A DNA stretch of 25,920 nucleotides from an uncultured bacterium (GTDB lineage Bacteria; Bacillota_I; Bacilli_A; RF39; UBA660). Of the stretch, positions 15,194 through 23,748 are shown piece after piece (the stretch's first letter is position 1; the number at the start of each line of letters is the position of its first letter). The notes below the pieces were generated by a model. The model did no database searches. It had not been told where the DNA came from and worked only from the letters and a program-made list of their open reading frames with translations. Where the stretch lies: assembly GCA_905216155.1 (NCBI GenBank), contig CAJMSU010000020.1, positions 1 through 25,920 of the forward strand, in the 5' to 3' direction. The translations under genes and the position numbers were made by a program.

Positions 15194-15821
15194 CAATGAA
15201 TTTCTAGAAGAATTAAAAAAAATAAATATAGAATTAACAAAAGAACAAAAATCTCAGTTAGAAAAATTTTATCAATTACTAATAGAATGGAACAAGCAAA
15301 TAAACTTAACAAGAATAACAGACAAAGAAGATGTCTATTTGAAACATTTTTATGATAGTCTTACTATAGCAAAAGTAATAGATTTATCTAAAATAGATAC
15401 ATTATGTGATGTAGGAACAGGAGCAGGTTTTCCTGGGATTGTTTTAAAAATAGTTTATCCTAATTTAAAAATAACATTAGTTGATTCTCTTCAAAAAAGA
15501 ATAAATTACCTAAATCAAATAACAAAAGAGTTAAATTTAAAAGATATAAAAGCCATTCATACAAGAGGTGAAGATTATAAAGAAACCTTTGATGTAGTAA
15601 CTTCACGTGCCGTTGCTAATATAGAAACTTTAGTAAAATATACAATGCACTTAGTAAATAAAAAAGGAATATTCATTGCTATGAAAGGAAATATTGATAA
15701 TGAGTTAACAAAACCAATTGAAAAAAAATTATCAAGAAAGTATAAAATCATAAAAATAGAAAAATTCCAGCTTCCAAAAGAAAACAGTGAAAGAAGTTTA
15801 GTAGTAATAAAAAACAAGTAG
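15186..15821 (+). CDS. rsmG: 16S rRNA (guanine-N7) methyltransferase RsmG (GidB)
   Basis: A 211-residue SAM-dependent methyltransferase that methylates N7 of a guanine in the 530 loop of 16S rRNA (G527 in E. coli). It has the RsmG start region EWNKQINLT (34-42), the SAM loop DVGTGAGFPG (75-84), LVDSLQKR and SRAVANIE. Loss of such genes gives low-level streptomycin resistance in other bacteria. It overlaps mnmG by 8 bases and ends in a terminator that contains its stop codon, so the operon ends here. Confidence 0.96.
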   Translation: MNNNEFLEELKKINIELTKEQKSQLEKFYQLLIEWNKQINLTRITDKEDVYLKHFYDSLTIAKVIDLSKIDTLCDVGTGAGFPGIVLKIVYPNLKITLVDSLQKRINYLNQITKELNLKDIKAIHTRGEDYKETFDVVTSRAVANIETLVKYTMHLVNKKGIFIAMKGNIDNELTKPIEKKLSRKYKIIKIEKFQLPKENSERSLVVIKNK

Positions 15822-15844
15822 ATATTGTAAAATATCTATTTTTT
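15819..15844 (+). terminator. Terminator of mnmE-mnmG-rsmG
   Basis: TAGATATT-GTAA-AATATCTA forms a perfect 8-bp stem with a 4-base loop, followed by six T residues. The TAG at the base of the stem is the rsmG stop codon. Confidence 0.8.
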
Positions 15845-15858
15845 AAATACAATAAAGT

Positions 15859-15887
15859 TTGCAAGTTAAGAAGTTTTAGTTTATAAT
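15859..15887 (+). promoter_or_regulatory. Promoter of noc
   Basis: TTGCAA (15859-15864), 17-bp spacer, TATAAT (15882-15887): a good sigma-A type promoter directly after the rsmG terminator, about 45 bases before the noc ATG. Confidence 0.8.
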
Positions 15888-15931
15888 GATAATATAGGTA
15901 AAATAAAAAGAATAAAATGAGGGATGTCAAA

Positions 15932-17317
15932 ATGAATGAAAATACAAAAGATGAAATTGTCTTTTTACATTTAGATGATATAATTCCTAACAGATTTCAA
16001 CCAAGAGAAGTATTTGATGAAAGAGCTCTAAAGGAATTAGCTGTATCAATAAAAGAACATGGTGTTATACAACCAATTATAGTAAGGAATGTTAACGGAA
16101 AATATGAAATAATAGCAGGAGAAAGAAGATATAAAGCCTCTGCTCTAGCAGGTCTTACTAAAATACCAGCAATCGTTAGACAATTAGATGATAAAGAAAG
16201 TTCAAAAGTGGCATTACTAGAAAACTTACAAAGAAAAAATTTAAATGCTATAGAAGAAGCAAGAACCTATCAAAAAATTCTTGAATTAGATGAAATGACA
16301 CAAGAAGAATTAGCAAAAACAATGGGAAAAAGTCAATCAGCAGTTGCTAATAAGATAAGACTTTTAAATTTACCAGATGAAATACAAGATGCAGTTTTAA
16401 AAGAAAGAATATCAGAACGACATGCAAGAGCCCTTTTAAATGTACCAGATGCTAAAAAACAAAAAGAATATTTAAATAAAATAATAAATGAAAGGATACC
16501 TGTTAGAAAGTTAGAAAAAATGATAAAAGATGAATTTGAAGATAAAATAGAACAACAAACACAAAATGCCAATGTAGTAGCTATTCCTGATATAACAGTA
16601 TCTCAATCAGATTTTGTAAAAAATGACACATTAGCTCCAACTGCAGAATTACCAAAAGATAAAGAAAATTATGGCAAAATTGTAATCGCACCACCTGAAG
16701 GAGAAGAACAAACATCAAATAAATTTATAAACTATGGTGAAATAGATGATGATAAGGATAAAAACATAGGTGTTAATATCGTTGGTAACAATGAAAATGA
16801 AAAACCTATAGATATAAATGATATAAAAGAAAATTCTACCGATCTTAATAAAAATTCTCAATCACTTGGAAATTTAGATAGTCTATTAAATATAAATCCA
16901 AATTCTAATAATCAACAAGAAGAAAATGATTATAAATTTATTACACCAGCAGAAAGTATAGTAAAACAAGATCTAGAAAATCAAAATATTAAAAAATCAG
17001 AAGATTACTTTAAAACTCCAGACCTAATACCTGTAAATCTTCCATCAGAAATACAAACTAAAGATACAAATACAATTCCGCTTTCAGAATTAACTAACAG
17101 TTCAAACAATCAAACAACAAGTAATGAATTAATCAACAATGAATCTATTATAGTAGAAGATGATGATAAAGATTACACAGTACAAGAAGCAGTAGATATG
17201 ACTAGAAATTTAGTATCAAAATTCAACAATCATAATTTAAAAGCTGAACTAGATGAAATGAGTTTTCCTAAATCATACCAAATAATAATTAAGATAGAAA
17301 AAACAGAAGAAAAGTAG
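15932..17317 (+). CDS. noc: Nucleoid occlusion protein Noc (long-linker form)
   Basis: A 461-residue ParB-like CTPase. The N-terminal domain has PNRFQPR (19-25), AGERR (62-66) and ENLQRKNLNAIEEA (97-110); the helix-turn-helix spans about 122-165. Four positions that separate Noc from ParB read Q135, K141, N146 and R163, against Q, K, K, R in known Noc. The C-terminal domain (414-455) ends SYQIIIKIEK, like B. subtilis Noc. Two points are unusual: the hydrophilic start MNENTKDE lacks the amphipathic helix that ties B. subtilis Noc to the membrane, and about 200 residues (205-410) of N/D/S/K-rich, probably disordered sequence are inserted (B. subtilis Noc is about 283 residues). ATG 15932 is chosen for its AGGGA ribosome site over the ATG at 15917. 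Its site is at 400-413. Confidence 0.9.
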   Translation: MNENTKDEIVFLHLDDIIPNRFQPREVFDERALKELAVSIKEHGVIQPIIVRNVNGKYEIIAGERRYKASALAGLTKIPAIVRQLDDKESSKVALLENLQRKNLNAIEEARTYQKILELDEMTQEELAKTMGKSQSAVANKIRLLNLPDEIQDAVLKERISERHARALLNVPDAKKQKEYLNKIINERIPVRKLEKMIKDEFEDKIEQQTQNANVVAIPDITVSQSDFVKNDTLAPTAELPKDKENYGKIVIAPPEGEEQTSNKFINYGEIDDDKDKNIGVNIVGNNENEKPIDINDIKENSTDLNKNSQSLGNLDSLLNINPNSNNQQEENDYKFITPAESIVKQDLENQNIKKSEDYFKTPDLIPVNLPSEIQTKDTNTIPLSELTNSSNNQTTSNELINNESIIVEDDDKDYTVQEAVDMTRNLVSKFNNHNLKAELDEMSFPKSYQIIIKIEKTEEK

Positions 17318-17336
17318 ACAAATATCTACTTTTTTT
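17311..17336 (+). terminator. Terminator of noc
   Basis: AAAGTAGA-CAAATA-TCTACTTT is a perfect 8-bp stem followed by four further T residues. The noc stop TAG is inside the left arm. It separates noc from soj-parB. Confidence 0.8.
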
Positions 17337-17346
17337 AATAAAAGCA

Positions 17347-17375
17347 TTTAAAAAGTAGTTATTTTTTGATACAAT
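17347..17375 (+). promoter_or_regulatory. Candidate promoter of soj-parB
   Basis: TTTAAA (17347-17352), 17-bp spacer, TACAAT (17370-17375). The -10 is good (5 of 6), the -35 poor. Position just after the noc terminator and before soj supports it. Confidence 0.45.
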
Positions 17376-17406
17376 GTATTAAGTAAAAATTGAAATGGGT
17401 GATAAG

Positions 17407-18192
17407 ATGGGAAAGATTATTTCGTTAGTAAATCAAAAAGGTGGAGTAGGTAAAACCACAACAAGTATAAATCTTTCTGCATCATTGGCAGTATTAGGTA
17501 AAAAAGTTCTATTAATAGACTTAGACCCTCAAGGAAATACTACAACAGGTGTAGGTATAAATAAAGGTGATATAGAAAAAAGTGCTTATGATGTACTAAT
17601 AGATGAATGCAAAATAGAAGAAGCAATGGTTAAAACAAAATATAAAAATTTATATGTTTTACCAGCAACCATTAATTTAGCAGGATTAGATATAGAATTA
17701 GTAGAAAAAAGTCAACACGATACTAATTTTCAAAAAGGTGAACAACTAAAAAGACATTTAGCTGATATTAAAGAAAGCTTTGATTTTATAATTATTGATT
17801 GTCCACCATCATTAGGACTTATTACAACAAATGCCCTAACAGCATCAAATTCTGTAATAATTCCAGTGCAATGTGAATTTTTTGCTCTAGAAGGAATTAC
17901 ACAACTACTAAAGACAATTATGTTAGCACAGAAAAGTCTTAATCCTACATTAGATATAGAAGGAGTACTATTGACAATGCTAGATTCTAGAACAAATCTA
18001 GGATTTGAAGTAGTAGATGATATAAGAAAATTCTTTAAAGAAAAAGTTTATAATACAATAATTCCAAGATTAGTAAGATTAACAGAAGCACCATCGCACG
18101 GAGAACCAATAATTGCATATGATCCAAAAAGTAGAGGATCAGAAGCTTATTTAAATTTAGCGAAGGAAGTGATTGAAAGAAATGGAAAATAA
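17407..18192 (+). CDS. soj: Chromosome-partitioning ATPase ParA/Soj
   Basis: A 261-residue ParA-type ATPase that binds DNA as an ATP dimer and acts with ParB in origin segregation; in B. subtilis Soj also regulates DnaA. It shows the deviant Walker A KGGVGKTT (11-18), LIDLDPQGNTT and Walker B-like FIIIDCPPSLGL. No N-terminal DNA-binding domain precedes it, so it is the short chromosomal type. ATG 17407 gives the standard start MGKIISLVNQKGG and lies close after GGGTGAT; an ATG at 17395 in frame precedes that site. parB overlaps its end by 11 bases. Confidence 0.96.
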   Translation: MGKIISLVNQKGGVGKTTTSINLSASLAVLGKKVLLIDLDPQGNTTTGVGINKGDIEKSAYDVLIDECKIEEAMVKTKYKNLYVLPATINLAGLDIELVEKSQHDTNFQKGEQLKRHLADIKESFDFIIIDCPPSLGLITTNALTASNSVIIPVQCEFFALEGITQLLKTIMLAQKSLNPTLDIEGVLLTMLDSRTNLGFEVVDDIRKFFKEKVYNTIIPRLVRLTEAPSHGEPIIAYDPKSRGSEAYLNLAKEVIERNGK

Positions 18193-19063
18193 TAAAAGAA
18201 GAGCATTAGGAAGAGGATTAGAAGAATTATTTTATAATGAACCAATAGCATATGATAAAATGGAAGAAAAAATTTTAACTGAAACACCAAAAGAAGAAAT
18301 AACAATGGTTAAAATTTCTGATTTAAGAAGCAATCCATATCAACCAAGACAAGTTTTTGATCAAGAAGCTCTAGAAGAACTAGCTTCATCTATAAAAGAA
18401 CATGGAGTATTTCAACCAATTATTATCAAAAAGAGTATAAAAGGATATGAAATAATAGCAGGAGAACGTAGAGTAAAAGCATCAACACTAGCTGGATTAG
18501 AAGAAATTCCTGCCATAATAAGAAATTTTACAGATTCAGAAATGATGGAAATTGCTTTACTTGAAAATTTACAAAGGGAAAACTTAAATGCTATAGAAGA
18601 ATCACTTGCATACAAAAAACTATTAGACACATTATCTTTAACACAGGAAGATTTAGCAAAAAGATTAGGAAAAAGTAGAAGTCATATTACTAATATGATA
18701 GGTCTTTTACATCTACCAAAAGATATACAAGATTTAATATCTTCAAAGAAAATAACAATGGGTCACGCTAGAGTATTAAGTAAACTAGAAGATCAAGAAC
18801 AACAAAGAAATCTAGCAAAAAAAGTGGTTGATGAAGGTTTAAGTGTTAGACAACTAGAAGACCTAACAAAATCAGGAGAAAAGTTTGAAAGAACACATAA
18901 AATAAAAAAATCTCAAGATAAAGTAAATGAATATCAATATTTACAAGATGATTTATGCGAAAAATTAGGTACAAAAGTAAAAATAAAACCTAAAAAAATA
19001 GAAATAAGTTTTGAAAATACAAAAGATTTAAATAGATTATTAGAAATTATGAATATAGATTAG
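18182..19063 (+). CDS. parB: Chromosome-partitioning protein ParB/Spo0J
   Basis: A 293-residue CTP-dependent DNA clamp. The N-terminus KRRALGRGLEELF is the conserved segment that stimulates the ParA ATPase. The CTP-binding part has PYQPR (52-56), AGERR (93-97) and ENLQRENLNAIEES (128-141). At the specificity positions it has R166 and G194, the parS-reading state, in contrast to Q and R in the window's Noc. The helix-turn-helix includes GKSRSHITN (163-171). ATG 18182 fits the family start and has GGAAGTGA upstream. The matching parS is at 150-165. It overlaps soj and is followed after 11 bases by mscS. Confidence 0.96.
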   Translation: MENNKRRALGRGLEELFYNEPIAYDKMEEKILTETPKEEITMVKISDLRSNPYQPRQVFDQEALEELASSIKEHGVFQPIIIKKSIKGYEIIAGERRVKASTLAGLEEIPAIIRNFTDSEMMEIALLENLQRENLNAIEESLAYKKLLDTLSLTQEDLAKRLGKSRSHITNMIGLLHLPKDIQDLISSKKITMGHARVLSKLEDQEQQRNLAKKVVDEGLSVRQLEDLTKSGEKFERTHKIKKSQDKVNEYQYLQDDLCEKLGTKVKIKPKKIEISFENTKDLNRLLEIMNID

Positions 19064-19074
19064 GAGGAACAAGA

Positions 19075-19887
19075 ATGTTTCAAATATTTGATAAAACGAT
19101 AAATCTTGAACATATCTTAGCACCAATAATTTATATTATTATGGGAATGATTGTATACTATCTAATTAAAAGGTGTTTTAACAAGATTTCACAAACAGGT
19201 AAAAACCTAACAAAGCAACAAAAACAAAAAACCAAAACCCTTCATATAATGATTTTAAACATAATAAAATATGTAATAGTAATAATAGAAATATTAGCAA
19301 TATTAAGTGCTTTTGGAGTAAATGTAAAATCAATTGTTGCAGGACTAGGAATAACAACTGCAATAATAGGACTAGCTTTTCAAGATTTAGCAAAAGATCT
19401 AATTGCTGGTTTTTCAATAATAACAGAAAATCAGTATGAAATAGGAGATATAATTGAAGTAGATAATTTTAGAGGAGAAGTAATTTTTATTGGTCTAAAA
19501 ACAACAAGAATTAGAAATTATAAAGGTGCAACTAAAATAATTGCAAATCATAATATGGATAACTTAATTAATTATAGTCTTCATACTTCACTTGCAGTTT
19601 TAGATATAAATGTAAGTTATGATTGCAATCCAGATAAAGTAGAAGAAATACTTTTAAACTTAGCTGATAAATTAGAAGGAACAATAAGTAAAGCCAAAGG
19701 AAAAATGCAAGTATTAGGTATAGAAAATTTAGATGAATCAAGTGTTAAGTATAGAGTTGTTCAAGAAACAGCAGCAGCACAAGAATTTGAAGTAGAAAGA
19801 CAATTAAGAAAAGCTATAAAGAAAGAATTTGATAATAATAATATAGAAATTCCTTATCAACAAATTGAGGTGCATAATGGAAAATAA
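19075..19887 (+). CDS. mscS: Small-conductance mechanosensitive channel (MscS family)
   Basis: A 270-residue membrane channel that opens on hypo-osmotic swelling to release solutes. There are three membrane segments: about 13-33, 57-80 and the pore helix 84-112, whose GLGITTAIIGLAFQDLAKDL is the MscS pattern of glycines and alanines. The following beta domain has YEIGDIIEVDNFRGEV (121-136). The C-terminal part forms the vestibule. An AGGAGGA ribosome site precedes the ATG. It sits in the parB operon, 11 bases after parB, and overlaps the next gene by 11; the pairing with parB is common in Firmicutes. Confidence 0.94.
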   Translation: MFQIFDKTINLEHILAPIIYIIMGMIVYYLIKRCFNKISQTGKNLTKQQKQKTKTLHIMILNIIKYVIVIIEILAILSAFGVNVKSIVAGLGITTAIIGLAFQDLAKDLIAGFSIITENQYEIGDIIEVDNFRGEVIFIGLKTTRIRNYKGATKIIANHNMDNLINYSLHTSLAVLDINVSYDCNPDKVEEILLNLADKLEGTISKAKGKMQVLGIENLDESSVKYRVVQETAAAQEFEVERQLRKAIKKEFDNNNIEIPYQQIEVHNGK

Positions 19888-20065
19888 AAAATTAGATTAT
19901 ACACTTGGCACAAAAGTAGTTATGAAAAAAGCTCATCCATGTGGAAGTAATGAATGGCAAATAACAAGATTAGGTGCTGATATAAAAATACAATGTTTAA
20001 ATTGTGGAAGAACAGTATTAATTCCTAGAATAGAATTTAATAAAAAAATAAAGAAAATAATATAG
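19877..20065 (+). CDS. DUF951 small protein (YyzM-like)
   Basis: A 62-residue protein of the DUF951 family, found near parB in many Firmicutes; function unknown. The family pattern is clear: KKAHPCGSNEWQITRLGADI, then C40-x-x-C43 in QCLNCGRTV and IPR. The HPCG and CxxC cysteines could bind a metal. ATG 19877 is used because GAGGTG lies just before it; the in-frame TTG at 19865 precedes that site. It overlaps mscS by 11 bases, so it is co-translated. Confidence 0.9.
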   Translation: MENKKLDYTLGTKVVMKKAHPCGSNEWQITRLGADIKIQCLNCGRTVLIPRIEFNKKIKKII

Positions 20066-20076
20066 AAGGGATATAT

Positions 20077-21672
20077 ATGCAAGAAAAGAAAAAATTAAAA
20101 TTAAAAAAATTTTATTTTCATCCGATAACAATGTTTTTATTCCTAACCATAGGTATAATGGTTATTAGTGCTATTTTATCTGCATTTCAAATGCAAGCAA
20201 CATACAATGTTATCAATGAAACAACAAATCAATTAGAACCAACCTTAGTAGCAGTAGAAAACATGTTGAGTTTTAATGGATTAAAATTTATCATAGGAAA
20301 TGCCCTAAAAAACTTTTTAAGTTTTGCCCCATTAGGAACACTATTGATATCATTAATAGGATTAACAGTAGCAGAATCAACTGGTTTTATAGAAGCATTT
20401 AATAAAAGGCATTTAAAAAAGCTACCTAAATCAACACTTACTTTTTTAGTCCTTTTTATAGCAACAATATCATCACTTATAAATGAAGTTGGTTATGCAA
20501 TACTAATTCCATTAGTAGCTCTAGTATATTTCATAAATGGAAGAAATCCAATTTTAGGAATAATAACAGCATTCTGTGGAGTTTCATTTGGCTATGGAGT
20601 AACACTTTTTGTTGGAACTATGGAAATATCATTGATGGATTTTACAAAAACAGCAGCTATGTTAATAGATGATTCAACACATATTGCCTTAACATCAAAT
20701 CTTATATTTATAATAGTAGCATCTATTGTAACATCAATTGTTGGAACACTTATTATAGAAAAATTAATTGCACCAAAAATTGGAAAATATAAAAAAGAAG
20801 AAGAATTTGCAAAAACAGAACAATATAGAGTTATAAATTTAGAAGAAGAAGAACAAAAGAAAATTGAAAGAGAAAGAAGAGAAAAAAAAGGTCTACAAAA
20901 AGCTTTAATTATGGCAATTATATTACTATTATTATTTGCCTATATGTTAATACCTGGACTACCAAAATCAGGAATACTTCTTGACATGAAACAAAAAACA
21001 TATACAACACAATTGTTTGGAGAAACATCATACTTCCAAGATGGATTTACATTCATGGTATCAATTTTCTTCTTACTAACAGGTCTAGCATATGGAATAG
21101 GATCAAAATCAATAAAAAATGATAAACAATTAATAGAGGATATAGGTAAAAACTTTTCTAAAGCATCTTATATATTTGTCTTAATATTTGTAGTATCCCA
21201 ATTTTTAGCAGTATACAAGCAAACAAATATAGGAATAATTATTACATCATGGTTAGCAGATTTATTATCACATTTAAACTTCACAGGAATACCATTAATA
21301 GTAATTACACTTATACTTATAGCTATAGCTAATATATTCTTAACATCACCAGCAACTAAATGGATGATTTTCTCACCAGTAGTTGTTCCAATGTTTATGC
21401 AATCAAATATATCAGCACAATTTGCTCAAATAGTTATGAGAATAGGTAATTCTATCACAAATGGATATACCCCAATATTAGCATCATTCGCAATATATAT
21501 AGGTTATTTAAATCTTTATAATCTAAATAAATCTAGACCAATAACAATAAGAAAATCATTAAAAATGATTACACCATATTTCCTAATAATGGCAGTTACT
21601 TGGATATTACTTGTAATTGGCTGGTATTTAATAGGATTACCAATTGGTCCAAATGTGTATCCGACAATATAA
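20077..21672 (+). CDS. AbgT-family transporter
   Basis: A 531-residue membrane protein with about a dozen hydrophobic segments. I place it in the AbgT family (E. coli AbgT takes up p-aminobenzoyl-glutamate; Neisseria MtrF exports sulfonamides). Supporting stretches are ISSLINEVGYAILIPLVALV, SIFFLLTGLAYGIGSKSIK, TSPATKWMIFSPVVVPMFM and RIGNSITNGYTPILASF, which match the family's re-entrant loops and conserved segments. A charged loop (E, K, R rich) joins the two halves near residue 240. It is preceded by AGAAGGG and follows DUF951 by 11 bases, at the end of the soj operon; a terminator follows. The substrate cannot be read from the sequence. Confidence 0.85.
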   Translation: MQEKKKLKLKKFYFHPITMFLFLTIGIMVISAILSAFQMQATYNVINETTNQLEPTLVAVENMLSFNGLKFIIGNALKNFLSFAPLGTLLISLIGLTVAESTGFIEAFNKRHLKKLPKSTLTFLVLFIATISSLINEVGYAILIPLVALVYFINGRNPILGIITAFCGVSFGYGVTLFVGTMEISLMDFTKTAAMLIDDSTHIALTSNLIFIIVASIVTSIVGTLIIEKLIAPKIGKYKKEEEFAKTEQYRVINLEEEEQKKIERERREKKGLQKALIMAIILLLLFAYMLIPGLPKSGILLDMKQKTYTTQLFGETSYFQDGFTFMVSIFFLLTGLAYGIGSKSIKNDKQLIEDIGKNFSKASYIFVLIFVVSQFLAVYKQTNIGIIITSWLADLLSHLNFTGIPLIVITLILIAIANIFLTSPATKWMIFSPVVVPMFMQSNISAQFAQIVMRIGNSITNGYTPILASFAIYIGYLNLYNLNKSRPITIRKSLKMITPYFLIMAVTWILLVIGWYLIGLPIGPNVYPTI

Positions 21673-21695
21673 GAAGTTCACTAAGAACTTTTTTT
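21673..21695 (+). terminator. Terminator after the AbgT-family gene
   Basis: AAGTTC-ACTAA-GAACTT is a 6-bp perfect stem (G-U extension possible) followed by five T residues, starting right after the stop codon. Confidence 0.75.
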
Positions 21696-21732
21696 AATTA
21701 TATTAATACATAAGATAACAATATAAATTATA

Positions 21733-21761
21733 TTGTTACTTTTCTTATTTTATGATACAAT
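21733..21761 (+). promoter_or_regulatory. Promoter of the esterase-acyltransferase-kinase block
   Basis: TTGTTA (21733-21738), 17-bp spacer and TACAAT (21756-21761) with a TGn extension (TGATACAAT). It starts a new transcription unit after the terminator. An in-frame ATG at 21752 overlaps this -10, which rules it out as the gene start. Confidence 0.75.
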
Positions 21762-21781
21762 TTAACAGTCAGGGTGATAAA

Positions 21782-22681
21782 ATGAAAAAAAATTATAATA
21801 AAGTATCTTTTTTTAGTAAAATTATTAATTTTTTATTTAAATTTTCTAGTGCTAAGAATAATTATGCCACCGAAGATAACATAAAAAAATTCATAGATAA
21901 ATATCAAATTACGAAAAAAAAGTATAATCTATATAATAAACTATCCTTTTATAAAGAAAACTTTCCATATATGGATGTATATAGTTACAATGGTACAATA
22001 AATGATAATAATGGAAAATTTTTATTATATATTCATGGTGGATCTTTTCTTGAAGAAGCAATTAAATATCAGTTGAATTTTGCTAAAAAAATAGCAGATA
22101 ATACTAACTCTACCCTTATTGTTCCTAGATATCCCTTAATACCTGATGGTAATTATAAAATTATGTATAAGTTAATAAATAAATTATATAAATGTTTATT
22201 AAATAAATGTGATAATATTAATTTTTTAGGTGACTCTAGTGGAGGTGGATTTATTTTATCCTATGCAATGTATCTGAGAGATAAAAATATACCTACCCCT
22301 AAAAATATCTTGATGTTATCACCATGGATAGATTTGTCTATGTCAAATCCAGAATTATTAAATTCAGAGAAACTGGATAATTTATCCAGTATAGAAGGTA
22401 ACAGATATTGTGGATTATTATGGGCAAAAGATAAAAATATAAAAGATCCTAGAATTAGTCCAATGTATGGTGATTTCACAAATTTACCTAAGATTACTAT
22501 TATGACTGGATCCTATGACATCTTAAAACCTGATTGTAAAAAATTGTCTAATTTTCTTGATAAACAAGGAATTGATCACAATTATATTGAATATAAATGT
22601 CAAGGACATGACTTTGGTTGCTATCCAACAAAAGAAGGAAATTTATTGATAAGAGATATTTCAAATATAATAAATGAATAA
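21782..22681 (+). CDS. Alpha/beta hydrolase, HSL-type esterase
   Basis: A 299-residue alpha/beta hydrolase of the hormone-sensitive-lipase/acetyl-esterase group. The oxyanion motif is HGGS (85-88), the nucleophile S152 lies in GDSSGGG (150-156), the acid is probably D246 in GSYDILKPD and the histidine H276 in GHDFG, so the catalytic set is complete. There is no signal peptide, though residues 8-22 are hydrophobic (FFSKIINFLFKF) and may touch the membrane. It would cleave short-chain esters; the substrate is unknown. ATG 21782 has an AGGGTGAT ribosome site. The next gene, an acyltransferase, starts 10 bases later, which hints at a lipid or acyl-group role. Confidence 0.88.
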   Translation: MKKNYNKVSFFSKIINFLFKFSSAKNNYATEDNIKKFIDKYQITKKKYNLYNKLSFYKENFPYMDVYSYNGTINDNNGKFLLYIHGGSFLEEAIKYQLNFAKKIADNTNSTLIVPRYPLIPDGNYKIMYKLINKLYKCLLNKCDNINFLGDSSGGGFILSYAMYLRDKNIPTPKNILMLSPWIDLSMSNPELLNSEKLDNLSSIEGNRYCGLLWAKDKNIKDPRISPMYGDFTNLPKITIMTGSYDILKPDCKKLSNFLDKQGIDHNYIEYKCQGHDFGCYPTKEGNLLIRDISNIINE

Positions 22682-22691
22682 GGAGAGTTAT

Positions 22692-23744
22692 ATGAAAAAT
22701 GATAACAATTTTAAACCATTACCTTTTTGGAGAGAAATATTATTAAAACGTGATGAATTGCCAGACTATTATAACGCAAAAAGAAAATATAAACACGATA
22801 ATGGTAAATCTGTTAAAGGATTAAAATGGCGTAGTGCTATACATCCAATTTTAATAAAACTTATGGAGTTTGATCGCAAGTATATAAATAAACAAACATT
22901 AACAATCATTAATGATAAAAGTAATATAACAGATAAGCCTGTTATTTATGCTGTAACTCATATTGGCAAATTCGATTATCAAATTGTAAGTGAAGCAATA
23001 AGAAAACATCAAATACCATTTGCTGGTGATCCAGAAACTAGTTATAGAACTGCTGATGGTTTTTTACTAGGACTAAATGGTATTGTATATTGTGATACTG
23101 AAAATAAAACAGATAGAAAAGTTGCAATGGATACCTCAATCGAATTATTAAATAAAGGTCATAATTTATTAATATACCCTGAAGGAGTTTGGAATTTAAC
23201 ACCAAATTTATTAATGCTTCCTTTATTCCCAGGAACTATAAAAATGGCCAAAGAAACAGGATGTGATATAATTCCAGTTGCAATTGAACAATATGATAAT
23301 AACTTTTTTGTCAACATAGGTCATAATTTTAAAGTACCAGATATTCTAGATGAAGATTATGAAAAAGAGTATATTGAACTAAAAAAAATGGAATTACGTG
23401 ATACCATGGCTACATTAAAATGGGAAATTATTGAAAAAATCCCAAAAGAAGAGAGAAAAAATATTAAAAATTATGCACTGCAAAATAAAAAAAATGTTGA
23501 TAAAAGACTTTATGAATGGTTTAATAAAAGAGAAAACAAACCATTTTATGATGAAGATATTATTAATCATAGAACATTCAAAGTTAAAAATGTAACCTTA
23601 GCGAAAGAAGCTTTTTTATATCTTAAAAATATTAAATTAAATAAGAATAATGCATTTATTTTTAGAAAAGATTTATCATTACCAAATGAAGTTCAAGATT
23701 CTATTAATAAAAAAATATATGATAATTTACATAAGGTAAGGTGA
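22692..23744 (+). CDS. PlsC-like 1-acylglycerol-phosphate acyltransferase family protein
   Basis: A 350-residue protein with the glycerolipid acyltransferase pattern: block I THIGKFD (H90, D95 of HxxxxD), block III IYPEGVWN (161-168, usual EGTR reads EGVW) and block IV IPVAIEQ. The acyltransferase domain covers about 70-220; the C-terminal 130 residues are charged and unassigned. Unlike normal PlsC it lacks the arginine of block III, so substrate or acyl donor may differ. No clear membrane segment. ATG 22692 follows AAGGAG; an in-frame ATG at 22674 overlaps the esterase end. It lies between an esterase and a kinase gene that starts 5 bases after its TGA stop. Confidence 0.82.
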   Translation: MKNDNNFKPLPFWREILLKRDELPDYYNAKRKYKHDNGKSVKGLKWRSAIHPILIKLMEFDRKYINKQTLTIINDKSNITDKPVIYAVTHIGKFDYQIVSEAIRKHQIPFAGDPETSYRTADGFLLGLNGIVYCDTENKTDRKVAMDTSIELLNKGHNLLIYPEGVWNLTPNLLMLPLFPGTIKMAKETGCDIIPVAIEQYDNNFFVNIGHNFKVPDILDEDYEKEYIELKKMELRDTMATLKWEIIEKIPKEERKNIKNYALQNKKNVDKRLYEWFNKRENKPFYDEDIINHRTFKVKNVTLAKEAFLYLKNIKLNKNNAFIFRKDLSLPNEVQDSINKKIYDNLHKVR

Positions 23745-23748
23745 TTTT

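Noticed and set aside
21752..21781. Ten-residue N-terminal extension of the esterase
   Set aside because: It would translate the promoter -10 and the ribosome site; ATG 21782 follows AGGGTGAT.
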